64,000 bases of DNA from Persicaria tinctoria (Eukaryota; Streptophyta; Magnoliopsida; Caryophyllales; Polygonaceae). The stretch's first letter is position 1. The number at the start of each line of letters is the position of its first letter. Location: positions 20,805,175 to 20,869,174 of the forward strand of contig JBANSL010000018.1 of assembly GCA_037127255.1 (NCBI GenBank). The letters run 5' to 3'. Below the pieces are notes generated by a model. The model had not been told where the DNA came from, did not search any database, and was given only the letters and a program-made list of their open reading frames with translations. The position numbers and the translations under genes were made by a program. This document shows positions 12,387-22,722 of the stretch, piece by piece.

Positions 12387-12651
12387 TGTTAGCATACTAG
12401 CATGCATGTAATTATTACTTTGTTTCTAGGTTATGCTATAAGCTTTTTAGTATAATTACCCATAATTTACTTTTACAGCTTTTTACTTTTTCCTGCCCCA
12501 TGCTCCAAGTCTTGTAGGCTGTATTTTCTCTCCTAAGCTTTCTAGACTAGTTTTTCTCTTTATATTATGTAACTCTTATAAGGAATAATAGATCTGATTT
12601 TTCTTCTCCCACTCTATCTTTTCTTTCTTCAAACTCTCTCATTTCCTATCA
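12387..12651 (+). repeat. Left LTR of the outer Copia
   Basis: TG...CA ends, 265 bp, preceded by GAAAC. A TATA-like stretch (TTTATATTATG, about 12560) and an AATAATAG signal (about 12583) could be the promoter and polyadenylation region, but this is inferred only from position. Confidence 0.95.
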
Positions 12652-12664
12652 TGGTATCAGAGCT
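12652..12664 (+). other. Primer-binding site, initiator tRNA-Met type
   Basis: TGGTATCAGAGCT starts directly after the LTR. It matches the complement of the plant initiator tRNA-Met 3' end used by most Copia elements. Confidence 0.9.
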
Positions 12665-12866
12665 TAAGGGATTTTCCTAAGCGATTTTTACAAATCTGAT
12701 TCACTCAACATCTTTTTCAGCTTTCATTGCTGACACTTATTCAGATTCAAGCCTTCATTGTTGAATCTATTGGTTGTTCTCAAGCCTTCATTGCTGAGAA
12801 TCTTGTAACTTTTCTTCGGCCTTCATTGCTGAAGTAATTTAACCTTTCCTAAACCCTAAACCTCCA

Positions 12867-14649
12867 TTGTTACTGGTTGCTGTTGAACTTCATGGTCAAT
12901 CTTCTCCAATGACAATCACAGTATCGGAAACTTCTTATGTTGCTGCTGATTTGAAAAAATTCAAGGATTTATGGAGTTCTTGTGGAGGACAATCTGCAAG
13001 GATTAGTGTTGCTGAACTTGAGAAATTTAGAGCGCTATTCAACTCCCTTGAGAAACCATCAGGTGATGCTTCTTCTAGTTCATGCACTCTCTCTCTTTCA
13101 GGTAACTCTTCTCCTTCTTTATGCTTGAGAGCTTCTGAATGTTCCCAGCCTATTCAATGGATCTTAGATTCAGGAGCTACTGAACACATGACCAATTGCT
13201 CACAAAATTTTCATATTTTCCAGTCATCTTCTAACCCTAAACAAGTGTTGACGGCTAATAATTCAACAGCACGAGTTAAAGGTCAAGGCACTATAAACCT
13301 CATAGGAAACCACAACCTAAAAAATGTACTCCTTGTTCCTTCCCTATCAACCAACCCGATTTCCATAAAAAAAAACTTTGCAAAGATCTCCATTGTTCTG
13401 TCCTATTCACTGAGTTTGATTGTGTTGTACAGGACCGGTACTCGGGGAAGAAGATTGGTAATGCTAAGGAAAGGAATGGTCTCTACTACCTTGATTTTCC
13501 TAAGGAAAGCACCAACCATCTCTTGTGTCATGCCTTAAACACCACCAATACCAAAGATTCCATTTGGCTGGTGCATTACCGGCTTGGCCATCCCTCCTTC
13601 TATCTTTTGAAACACTTGTATCCTGAAATTTTTCAAGGAATTGATGTGTCTTCCTTTCAATGTGATGTATGTGAAAAGGCCAAACACACTCGTGTGTCAT
13701 TCCCCATTAGTAATACTAGGAGTAGTTGTCCTTTTGAGTTGATTCATAGTAACATTTAGGGGCCATCATCTGTCCTCAATATCTCATGAGCTAGATGGTT
13801 TGTCACATTTATTGATGATTGTACTAGGGTTACCTCGGTCTTCCTTCTAAAACAGAAATCTGAAGTTAGCACCATTGTGTCTATCTTTCTCTATATGATC
13901 CATACCCAATTTGGAAAACAAATTAAGAGATTTAGGACAGACAATGCCAAAGATTACTTCAATCAGTCCATTAGCTCTTTGTTTCAAACACAAGAGATAA
14001 TACATGAATCATCTTGTGTTTACTCCCCACAAAAAAATAGGATCGCTGAAAGGAAAAATAGGCATCTTCTTGAAGTTACCTGTGCTTTTCTTTTCCAGCA
14101 CAATGTTCCAAAACAGTTTTGGGGGGAAGCACTCCTCACTGTAGCGTTTGTTATCAACAGGCTGCCTTCTAAAGTTCTCAATCTTCAAAATCCTCTTGAT
14201 TGTCTCAGAAAGAGTTATTGAGATTATAGAAAATATAATCTTTCTCTTAGAGCCTTTGGTTGCTCAGTTTTTGTGCATGTTCATGGTCCTTAGTCCTCAC
14301 AGAGGGAAACTTGATCCACGAGCCATTAAGTGCATGTTCATTGGTTATTCTTCAACACAAAAGGGATACAAGTGCTACCATCAATCCTCAAAGAAAACAT
14401 ATGTCTCTATTGATGTGTCCTTTGATGAGACTAAATCCTTTTACCCCTCAAATGACGCCTCTTCCCAACCTTATAATCCCGAATCTCAAACTATTGGAAC
14501 TCCAACTCCAAATACCTTACCTCCATTTGAATCTTATATTTTTGCTCCTTTCCAACAGCAGCAAGCTGAACCATCAGAGCCTCAACCACATCTTGAGGAT
14601 GGTCAACAACCACCACCATATTCAACCCCATCTTTTCCCTCTTCTCAAC
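12867..14649 (+). pseudogene. Outer Copia gag remnant, protease and integrase, broken and interrupted
   Basis: This is the 5' half of the polyprotein. Only a short stretch precedes the protease motif LDSGATEHMTN (about 13168), so most of gag, including any zinc knuckle, has been lost. The GAG-pre-integrase follows (YRLGHPS and a C..C pair near 13590-13680), then the integrase core: a D in HSN (about 13745), D in RTDNAKD, and E in IAERKNR. Breaks include a frame change near 13370-13520, a stop at 13757, and a stop at 14219-14221 followed by a frame change into the integrase C-terminal part. The frame is then cut at 14649 by the nested Copia. Not functional. Confidence 0.9.
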
Positions 14650-14788
14650 TGTGAGAGTATGAGATTGATTGTAATGTCCTCCTTAGGGTTTCCATTCATT
14701 GATATAACATATATATAGGTTACAAAGGTATTGGGCCTTAATGGGCTTTTGGCCCACTATACAATAATAAGACCTATGTAATCTATCA
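14650..14788 (-). repeat. 3' LTR (by transcription) of the nested Copia
   Basis: 139 bp with TG/CA ends. The only difference from its partner is G versus A in the GATTGATTG/GATTAATTG stretch. Confidence 0.97.
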
Positions 14789-14798
14789 AACCCCCGCA
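14789..14798 (-). other. Polypurine tract of the nested Copia
   Basis: On the minus strand GCGGGGGTTT lies against the LTR start TGATAG, at the position where plus-strand DNA synthesis is primed. Confidence 0.65.
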
Positions 14799-14879
14799 GT
14801 CGAAATTGGAGGGGCTCGTACAGTGAGACTGGAGCGAAAATCAATGAACAACTGTCTAGGTAAACCCTTGGTGAATATA

Positions 14880-17800
14880 TCAGCGTACTGATATGAGGAC
14901 GGGACATGTAGAACGTGGACATGTCCTATGGCAACCTTGTCCCTGACGAAGTGGATGTTGGACCGGGTTGCTAGCCAGATAGACTGCAGAGATGTTATCA
15001 GTGTAGACCAGAGTGGCCTTCATAAGAGGGCAACGGAGCTCAAGCAGGAGATTGCGGAGCCAAGAGCACTCTGAGACAACGTTGGCAACGCCCCTGTATT
15101 CGGCCTCAGCGCTGGAGCGAGACACGACAGACTGACGCTTGGCTGACCACGACACAAGGGTGTCGTTGAGGAAGACACAGTAACTAGACGTGGAGCGACG
15201 CGTGTCAGGACAACCACCCCAATCCGCATCAGTGTAAGCAACAAGGTCAAGCTTAGAGGAAGGAGTGATCGTGGTGCCGAGCTCGAGTGTGCCGCTGATG
15301 TACCGAATGATCCGCTTTAAGGCATGAAAGTGGGGTTCCCTGGGTGCATGCATGAACAAGCAGATCTGCTGAACGGCGTAACTGATATCAGGTCTAGTGA
15401 AGGTGAGATACTGAAGAGCACCAGCAAGGCTCCTGTACAAAGTCGGATCATCAACCAAAGGACCAGAGTGAGCGCTGAGCTTGTTGGATGTATCGACAGG
15501 GATGGCGACCGGATTGCAGTTACTCATCTTAGCCCGAGCAACAATTTCAGCAGCATACTTACTCTGTGAGAGGAATAGGCCAGACGAATGCCGCTGAACA
15601 ACAACTCCCAAGAAGTAAGACAACTGACCCAAATCCGACATAGCGAATTCAGCACTTAGCTGTGAAATAATCGATGTCCGAAGCGCATCAGAAGAGGCGG
15701 TGAGAATGATGTCGTCAACATACAGTAACAGAAATGCCATGTCGGAGCCTCTGCGATAGATGAACAGGGACGAATCCGAGCGGCTGCCAATGAAACCCAA
15801 GCGGAGCAGATGAGAAGCAAAGCGCTGGAACCAAGCTCGCGGAGCCTGTTTCAGACCATACAGAGAGCGCTTCAGGAGACAGACGTGCTTTGGACGATCG
15901 GCATCAGTAAATCCCGGCGGCTGAAACATGTAGACTGTCTCATTCAGGTGACCATGCAGAAAATCGTTCTTGACATCCAGCTGATGAATGGCCCATTTGC
16001 GCGACAGAGCTAAGCTCAATACCACTCGGATAGTGGCAGGCTTGACCACGGGGCTGAAGGTCTCATCACAATCAATACCTACCTGCTGGGATCGACCGTT
16101 GACGACAAGACGTGCTTTATAGCGCTCCAACGTCCCATCAGAGCGGAACTTGTGATGGAAGAGCCACATACAGCGAACGACGTTCGCCGCGGGAGGGCGA
16201 GGGACAAGAACCCAAGTACCATTCTTTGTAAGGGCCCTGTATTCTTCGAGCATAGCCGCCTGACAATTCGGGTTGAGGAGGGCTGTTTTGTGGGAGGTGG
16301 GGATGGGGGAGAGGGAGGTCTGGGAGTCGGGAAGGACGGGGGCAAGAGGCGCAAGGTGCGGGGAGGAGGAAGCGGCGGGTGCAGAGGCGGCGGGCGCCGC
16401 CAGGGAGGGGTTCGACGCGGCGGGTGCAGCAAATGGGGCTGCGGCGGGCGCCGCCAGGGACGAGTTTGTGGCTGCGGGCGCCGCAAATGGGGTTGCGGCG
16501 GGCGCCGCATTCGATGCCACGGCCGCCGCATGTAGGTGAGGCATGGGTGGTTGTCGAGGTGAAGGGAGGTGGATAGCGGGGTGATGGTCGGTGGTCATGG
16601 AGATGATCTGACGGGGTCTGAAGACACCGGAGACGCTGCGGGTGTGTGGTCTGTTGGTAGATGGTGGTGGGGGAGGTGGAGGAGGGGGAGACGCAGGAGC
16701 ACCGGGAGAGCTCTGGGGAAGAATGAAGTGAGGGAATGGTGACTCAGACTCTGTCGACGACACAGGAGGTGTGGGAGATGCGAAGGGAAATCGCGACTCA
16801 TCAAAGGTGACATGACGAGAGAGAATGATCCTGTGAGTCTTGATATCGAGGCAAATGTAACCGCGATGATCAGACGGGTAGCCAAGAAAGACACAAGGGG
16901 TAGAGCGAGGGTGAAGCTTGTGGGGGGCGGTGGATGCCTGATTGGGGAAGCACAGGCAACCAAATGTATGAAGGTGATCATATATGGGCAAAGAGTAATA
17001 CAGTGCCTGAAACGGTGAGCGATGGTTGAGGGTGGTGGAAGGGAGAATGTTGAGGAGGTAGCATGTGGTGGCCAAGGCGTAAGGCCAATAAAGGAGGGGA
17101 ATGGATGCGTGGAAAAGAAGAGTGCGCATCATATTGGTGATGGTTCGGATGATTCGTTCGGCTTTGCCATTTTGTTGAGAGGTGTAGGGGCAGGACAAGC
17201 GATAGGATATCCCATTGGTATTAAAGAAAGTGTGAAAATCTTTGTTGTCAAATTCGCGGCCATTGTCGCATTGGAAACACTTGACAGAGGTGTGAAACTG
17301 TGTTTTGATGTAAGCGTGAAATTTGGCAAAGATAGGGAACACTTGAGATTTAAAGTGCAAAGGGAAAACCCATAAGAAATGTGTATAATCATCCAGAAAC
17401 AAAAGGTAATACTTATGACCCTCCTTGCTAGGCACAGGAGATGTCCAAATATCACTATGAATAATATCAAAAGGTGCAAATGTAGTGTTTAAAGATCGCT
17501 GAAAGGGAAGTCTGGCATGCTTGCCTAACTGACGAGACGAACATAAACTAGAGCGAAGCTCTTTATTACATTGGACAAGACTCTTAGAACGAAGTAAATC
17601 TAAGACTGCAGGATTGGGATGACCAAGGCGTGCATGCCAAAGACTGAATGATGATGCCGAGAGGGCGACTGGACTTGACAGGCTGGATGGTGATGGTGAC
17701 GACACAGGATAGAGCTCCCCGGTGCTATTACATCTCAGACGAGTAACCCCCGTAGTAAGATCCTTCACAGAGAAACCAAACGGATCAAACACAAGAGAAA

Positions 17801-18209
17801 CATTATTGTCAGTGGTGAACCGACGGACAGAGATAAGGTTTTTGACAAGTTTGGGGGCAACAAGGACATTGTTGAGGTGCAAAGGGTTGGTAGGGGTTGG
17901 TAGTGTGGTGTGGCCAATGCCCGAAGTAGCAAGGCGACCACCGTTGCCGACGATAATAGAATGAGCAGGACCCTTAAAAGAAAGAGATGAGAGAGTACCT
18001 GAGGAGTTCGTCATATGAGAGGTAGCGCCAGTGTCCATGTACCAAGCGCCGTCGGGGGGTGTCAGCTGCATGGAAGAGAAGGCGTTGTGCACATCAGTCG
18101 GGTATGCCTGATCGGACGACGGACGGGGAGCAGGACCCAACAAGCCCTGCTGACGGTTGGGATATGGGGCTGGTCCACGAAACGATGCGCCGGGGTAGCC
18201 ATAGGGCAT
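14880..18209 (-). CDS. Nested Copia pol: protease, integrase, reverse transcriptase, RNase H (C-terminus frameshifted)
   Basis: A 1,109-residue frame on the minus strand. In order: protease YMDTGATSHMTN; GAG-pre-integrase HARLGHP with a C..C pair; integrase core with D in HSDIW, D in CDNGREF and E in GKAERI; an Ala/Pro-rich spacer of degenerate APAA repeats (plus strand about 16,290-16,520); reverse transcriptase from WVLVPRP with the catalytic YVDD; and RNase H with TDADWGG, SSAEAEY and YTDN. After NPVQH (about 14,960) the frame goes wrong: the expected ending (HFVRDKVA...YADIFTKG) is found in another frame. A short deletion is the likely cause. The frame overlaps the gag end by about 148 bp, in a different frame. 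Confidence 0.93.
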   Translation of the reverse strand: MPYGYPGASFRGPAPYPNRQQGLLGPAPRPSSDQAYPTDVHNAFSSMQLTPPDGAWYMDTGATSHMTNSSGTLSSLSFKGPAHSIIVGNGGRLATSGIGHTTLPTPTNPLHLNNVLVAPKLVKNLISVRRFTTDNNVSLVFDPFGFSVKDLTTGVTRLRCNSTGELYPVSSPSPSSLSSPVALSASSFSLWHARLGHPNPAVLDLLRSKSLVQCNKELRSSLCSSRQLGKHARLPFQRSLNTTFAPFDIIHSDIWTSPVPSKEGHKYYLLFLDDYTHFLWVFPLHFKSQVFPIFAKFHAYIKTQFHTSVKCFQCDNGREFDNKDFHTFFNTNGISYRLSCPYTSQQNGKAERIIRTITNMMRTLLFHASIPLLYWPYALATTCYLLNILPSTTLNHRSPFQALYYSLPIYDHLHTFGCLCFPNQASTAPHKLHPRSTPCVFLGYPSDHRGYICLDIKTHRIILSRHVTFDESRFPFASPTPPVSSTESESPFPHFILPQSSPGAPASPPPPPPPPPSTNRPHTRSVSGVFRPRQIISMTTDHHPAIHLPSPRQPPMPHLHAAAVASNAAPAATPFAAPAATNSSLAAPAAAPFAAPAASNPSLAAPAASAPAASSSPHLAPLAPVLPDSQTSLSPIPTSHKTALLNPNCQAAMLEEYRALTKNGTWVLVPRPPAANVVRCMWLFHHKFRSDGTLERYKARLVVNGRSQQVGIDCDETFSPVVKPATIRVVLSLALSRKWAIHQLDVKNDFLHGHLNETVYMFQPPGFTDADRPKHVCLLKRSLYGLKQAPRAWFQRFASHLLRLGFIGSRSDSSLFIYRRGSDMAFLLLYVDDIILTASSDALRTSIISQLSAEFAMSDLGQLSYFLGVVVQRHSSGLFLSQSKYAAEIVARAKMSNCNPVAIPVDTSNKLSAHSGPLVDDPTLYRSLAGALQYLTFTRPDISYAVQQICLFMHAPREPHFHALKRIIRYISGTLELGTTITPSSKLDLVAYTDADWGGCPDTRRSTSSYCVFLNDTLVSWSAKRQSVVSRSSAEAEYRGVANVVSECSWLRNLLLELRCPLMKATLVYTDNISAVYLASNPVQHPLRQGQGCHRTCPRSTCPVLISVR

Positions 18210-19027
18210 CCAAGGAGGGTAGCCAGGGTTGGTGTACCAAGAGGGGTGGCGGGGATCGTAGTGCTGCGGGCGACCATTGCTGCACCGCCGCCGCCCCTTG
18301 GTCCCTGCTGGTCGTTGCTGCGGCCGGGCTGGAGGGCAAGCTGCTCGATGATGTCACTGGATGAGACCAACGCCGTCTTGTCTTTGGCGGCGTCGGTTGT
18401 CTGACGGTGAAGGCGAGTCTCCTCCAAGATCAGTTGAGACCGGGTCTTCTCGAATGTAGGGAGAGGTTCCGTCTGCTGTATATGAGTAGCAACAGCATTG
18501 TATTCAGAGGGGAGGCCCGAGAGTACCTGGAGGACGAGACGGGTGGCGTTGGGTTTGGAGTCGACGGCGTCTAGCTGATCAGCCAGGGTCTTGATGTGCT
18601 GACAGTAGGCAGATATCGACGGAAAAGAGGAAAGCTTGCAACTTGAGAATTCGTGCTCGAGATAGACAGCACGGGTGGACTTGTTGTCTTGAAAGATATC
18701 CTGAAGTTTCTTCCAAGCTTTCAAGGCGGAGTCTTTGGGGTCAAGGATGGTGGTCAATAGATCTTTAGAGATGGTGTTGAAGATCCATTGAAGGACAATG
18801 GTGTCAAGTTGAGCAAAGAGATCGTCGTCTTCGCTTTTAGGGCGGTTGGTAGAGGAGTCAATGTGAAGGAGGACTTTATGAGCCTTAACATGGGTCGTGA
18901 AGAGGTGCGACCACATGGTGTAGGTACTGGATTCATGATAAAAAATGATAGGGATGCAATTTTTGATGTTGGAGATGGTTAGGGCGGAATGGAAGGGTGA
19001 TTTGGAGGCGGTGGTTTCGGTGGACAT
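18062..19027 (-). pseudogene. Nested Copia gag, shifted out of frame with pol
   Basis: The likely start is the ATG at 19027 (MSTETTASK); the open frame runs further upstream but through low-complexity leader. It carries UBN2-type Copia gag features (MWSHLFTTHVKAH, AWKKLQDIFQ). No CCHC zinc knuckle is evident; the end is Gly/Arg-rich instead. Past a run of four C on the plus strand (18294-18297) the gag frame goes off course, and the pol frame reads on from the same place. Loss of one base in this run is the simplest explanation, since plant Copia elements normally use one frame. Confidence 0.8.
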
Positions 19028-19202
19028 GGTGGCGAGAAGGATAGAGAGAGAGGAGGGATGGTGCGGCGGCAAGGGGTGGGCGAGGAGAGAGAGAGAGGGG
19101 GGCGGCAAGGGGCGGGCGAGGAGAGAGAGAGGGGGCGGCAAGGAGAGAGAGAGGGGGCGGCTAGGGTTAGAGAAAAAAAGAAATTTAGGGTCTTTGGATC
19201 TT

Positions 19203-19216
19203 AGACTGTGATACCA
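19203..19216 (-). other. Primer-binding site of the nested Copia
   Basis: Minus strand TGGTATCACAGTCT starts right after the LTR. It matches the initiator tRNA-Met complement for the first eight bases. Confidence 0.8.
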
Positions 19217-19355
19217 TGTGAGAGTATGAGATTAATTGTAATGTCCTCCTTAGGGTTTCCATTCATTGATATAACATATATATAGGTTACAAAGGTATTG
19301 GGCCTTAATGGGCTTTTGGCCCACTATACAATAATAAGACCTATGTAATCTATCA
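19217..19355 (-). repeat. 5' LTR (by transcription) of the nested Copia
   Basis: 139 bp, TG/CA ends, followed on the plus strand by the TCAAC duplication. Confidence 0.97.
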
Positions 19356-21715
19356 TCAACCCTGCTTTCCTAGGGTATATTCAAGGAAAGACAGATCCAT
19401 TCCGATCCAAGAGCAGGAGCAATCTTCGTCACCGGCTGCTGGAACCGAAAACATGACAGAAGAAGGTACACTTGTTTCACCTCACTAGATCATTCCTTTT
19501 CTCATTTGAACAACCCAGAACAAACTGATTTGGAATTACCCATTGCTGTTCGAAAGGCGACTCGTTTTTGCACAAAAACTCCTCTTTACCCTTTAGCTAA
19601 TCATGTGTCCTTACATCGTTTCTCTCCCTCCCACGAAAAGTTCGTACAAGACCTAAACTGCATTCTCATACCAAAAAATGTTTCAGAAGCTCTTAAGAAA
19701 AAGGAGTGGATAGAGGTTATGAGAGAGGAGATGTGTGCACTAGAAAAGAATCATACTTGGGACATTGTTAACAAACCTTGGGACAAGAATGTTGTTGATT
19801 GTAGGTGGATTTTTCCAGTCAAATACAACGCTATTGGGTCATTAGAGAGGTATAAAGCCCGCCTTGTTGCTAAAGGTTTTACACAGACTTATGGGATTGA
19901 TTATCAAGACACATTTGCACCGGTTGCAAAGATGAATACGGTTCGTGTCCTTTTATCTTTGGCTGCACACTTTACTTGGCCCCTTTGGCAATTTGATGTG
20001 AAGAGTGCATTTCTTCATGGCAATTTGGAAGAGGAAATATACATGAAAATTCCGCCGGGTTTCTCCTCTTCCTCCTCTTCTCATCAAGTTTGCAAGTTAA
20101 GAAAAAATTTTATGGCCTTAAGCAATCACCAAGAGCTTGGTTTGGAAGGTTCACATCCGTTATGAGAGCCGCCGGGTATAGGCAAAGTCAAGGAGATCAC
20201 ACATTGTTTATCAAACATTCAGCTTCAAGGGGAGTGACTATTCTGCTCGTGTACGTTGATGATATCATTATCACGGGTGACGACAAAATTGAGCAGGAGA
20301 AACTTAAGCAAAGGTTGGAAGCTGAATTTGAAGTTAAGACTCTTGGTAGACTTAAATATTTCCTTGGAATTGAAGTTGCTCATTCTCGTGAGGGAATATT
20401 CATTTCTTAGCAGAAATACATCACTGGTTTGCTTGAAGAAACAGGGAAAAGTGGATGCAAACCAGCCTCTACTCCTATTGATCCGAATCACAAGCTTGGA
20501 GACTCCAAAGATGACCCAACTGTGGATAAAGCTATGTACCAGTGTTTGTGTGGGAAGCTGATTTATTTATCTCACACAAGGCCTGATATTGCTTATCCAG
20601 TTTCCATCATAAGCCAATTCATGCATGATCCAAGACAACCTCACCTCAATGCTATGTATCGGATACTTCACTACTTCAAAGGGTGTCCAGGAAAAGGAAT
20701 ACTCTTTAAAAGAGGGAACAAACTGTCTGTGGAAGCCTTCACAGATGTTGATTATGCTGGTTCGATTGTTGATAGAAGATCAACTTCTGGGTATTGCATG
20801 TTTCTTGGAGGAAATCTTGTTACTTGGAGGAGTATAGAAACAAAATGTTGTTGCGAGATCTTCTGCTGAATTCAGAGCTCTTGCACAAGGGTTATGTGAA
20901 AAGTTATGGCTAAAAATTGTCTTAACAGATCTTAGGATCAAATGGGATGAACCTATGGTTCTATATTGTGACAACAAATCTGCCATCAACATTGCTCACA
21001 ATCCAGTCCAGGCTGTCCAACATGACAGAATCAAACATGTGGAGATTGATCGCCACTTCATCAAAGAGAAGTTGGAAGAAGGGGTTGTTAGAGTGGGTTT
21101 ATTGGTGAGCCTTTGGGCTCACCAATAATACACCTCATCAAAAAAAGAAAAAGAAAAAGAAAAAGGCAATAAATACATACTTGGAAGTGAGCCCGGTTGA
21201 AAATACCCTTGCAGATGAGCCCTTCTTTTATGTCAGATGTGGGCCACTTCTTACCTTTGATTTTTTTTTGTCAAAATATCAATTGTAAAACGTCGCTGTT
21301 TCAGCACCTTGGGGCCATATTGATGCGTTTCAGTGTTTCACCATATTGGACAACAAAGGAAGAGCTGCCACGTGGCTATCTTGCAGCGCGCCACGTGGCA
21401 GCGATGTTTATTTATTTTTAAATGTGTTTTCCAGGTTATACGTAATATTAAAAAAAATAAAAAAAATTATTTTTGAATATAATTTATTTTTATCTACTCA
21501 TAGACACTCATTTTGCATAGGTTTGTTTAAAAAAAATTCACACATTTAAATACCCATATACTCACTTATAACTTTAATTTCGTATTATTGTTCTATGTAA
21601 CGTTGAATTATTCTCATTTTATAGGAGTATTATTACGAAAAGATTAAGTAATAACTAATAATAATAATAATTTCTTGTAATTGGTTTCTCTATAATAGTA
21701 GTAGTAGTAGTAGTA

Positions 21716-21754
<39 letters not shown>

Positions 21755-22031
21755 GCTTTGTTTATTTGAAGGAAAAAAGGAATAGATAAACAAAAAGGTA
21801 AGCAGTGAGCCCGGGACGGGGCTCAGTAATAATTTGCTGAAAAAGTGAAAAGCTGGGTTGTGGCTCATAAGTTAATGTGGCAGTTAAAAAGTAAGTAGTG
21901 ACCTCGGGACCGGGCTCACTGATAAATATGCTCTTAGGATATCCTTCGTTAAGTCAGCAGATCAATTTGCTGATTTATTGACAAAAGAGTTCCATTGTTC
22001 TAGATTTGATCATTTGACTTCCAAGCTATGA
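19356..22031 (+). pseudogene. Outer Copia reverse transcriptase and RNase H, broken
   Basis: The continuation of the outer polyprotein after the nested element. The reverse transcriptase begins near WDIVNKPWD (about 19757) and includes FDVKSAFLHGNL, KQSPRAWF and the catalytic YVDD (about 20251). RNase H follows with AFTDVDYAGS, SSAEFRAL and YCDNKSAI. Lesions: a frame change near 20100, an in-frame TAG at 20408, a frame change near 20850, and a Harbinger-like insertion after 21087. The C-terminal end (SADQFADLLTKEF) resumes after 21937 and stops at 22029-22031. Confidence 0.92.
21091..21933. mobile_element. PIF/Harbinger-like non-autonomous element, 843 bp, inside RNase H
   Basis: TTA flanks both sides (21088-21090 and 21934-21936), and removing the element plus one TTA restores the RNase H reading. 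The left end starts GAGTGGGTTTATTGGTGAGCC; the right end, reversed, starts GAGCATATTTATCAGTGAGCC, 15 of 21 matching. TTA duplication with ends starting GAG fits PIF/Harbinger. Inside is a TAG/TAA microsatellite (about 21696-21755). The terminal GTGAGCC-type motif is repeated internally (about 21797-21838 and 21891-21933). No transposase frame. Confidence 0.75.
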
Positions 22032-22053
22032 TTGATAGATCTCTACCATCCGC

Positions 22054-22065
22054 TTGAGGGGGGAG
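22054..22065 (+). other. Polypurine tract of the outer Copia
   Basis: TTGAGGGGGGAG lies directly against the right LTR start TGTTAG. Confidence 0.85.
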
Positions 22066-22326
22066 TGTTAGCATACTAGCTAGCATGCATGTAATTATTA
22101 CTTTGTTTCTAGGTTATGCTATAGGCCTTTTAGTGTAATTACCCCTAGTTTACTTTAAAGCTTTTTACTTTTTCATGCCCCATGCATTGTAGGCTGTAGC
22201 TTCTCTCCTAAGCTTTATAGACTAGTTTTTCTCTTTATATCATGTAACTCTTCTAAGGAATAATAGATATGAATTTTCTTCTCCCACTCTATCTTTTCTT
22301 TCTTCAAACTCTCTCATTTCCTATCA
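22066..22326 (+). repeat. Right LTR of the outer Copia
   Basis: 261 bp, TG...CA ends, followed by the duplication GAAAC. It has a CTAG insertion near its start and a 6- to 7-base deletion near position 120 relative to the left LTR. Confidence 0.95.
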
Positions 22327-22331
22327 GAAAC

Positions 22332-22722
22332 CAACAAGCAATCGAAGCCAACGAGAGATAGATAGAGTAAGAACAATTATAATAAACGACGGGAAGACGC
22401 CATTAGAGCGAATGAGAGATCAAATAAAAGACAGCGTCGGGATACAGAGAAAGGTTGGGCTCGTCGGGGTAAAAGATACCTTGATTTTACACTCCTTTTA
22501 TTATTCCTTTTATGACCCAATTTTAAGAAAAATAAACCGACCTAAATTAGACTTATACTACGTGTGAAAAAATGGGTGTTTTTTTTTGGCATGGTTTAAT
22601 TTCGGTGTCAAATGATTGCTGTAATTTTAGATAAGGTGGGTTTAACAAATCACTTGTTTTCTCTTACTAGTGAACCTTGGGCTTCATGGGTTTCACTTAA
22701 GCCAATAATAATAATAAAAAAG
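22332..22722. other. Upstream region of the ATX-like gene
   Basis: Unique-looking DNA between the retrotransposon block and the gene's TATA box. No coding sequence. Only about 390 bp separate the right LTR from the TATA box. Confidence 0.6.

Larger units (their letters stand above)
14650..19355 (-). mobile_element. Young Copia LTR retrotransposon nested in the outer Copia
   Basis: Identical-length 139-bp LTRs (14650-14788 and 19217-19355) differ at one position. They are flanked by the 5-bp duplication TCAAC (14645-14649 and 19356-19360). Coding is on the minus strand. On that strand the primer-binding site starts TGGTATCA next to the right LTR, and a G-rich tract precedes the left LTR. Such short LTRs are common in the Ale/Retrofit-like Copia lineages; that assignment is inference. 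The element is GC-richer than its surroundings. Both reading frames carry a lesion, so this copy looks unable to move by itself. Confidence 0.97.
12387..22326 (+). mobile_element. Older Copia LTR retrotransposon (outer element), defective
   Basis: LTRs of 265 bp (left) and 261 bp (right) begin TGTTAGCATACTAG and end TATCA. The element is flanked by the 5-bp duplication GAAAC (12382-12386 and 22327-22331). A tRNA-Met type primer-binding site follows the left LTR and a purine tract precedes the right one. The domain order protease, integrase, reverse transcriptase, RNase H marks Copia. The LTRs differ by about 14 substitutions and three indels. Removing the nested Copia and the Harbinger-like element leaves about 4.4 kb, short for a Copia because most of gag is missing. 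Confidence 0.95.

Noticed and set aside
15324..17375. Several plus-strand open frames of 70-130 codons over the nested Copia
   Set aside because: They are antisense shadows of the pol frame on the minus strand, with Gly/Arg- or Ala-rich translations of its GC-rich spacer.
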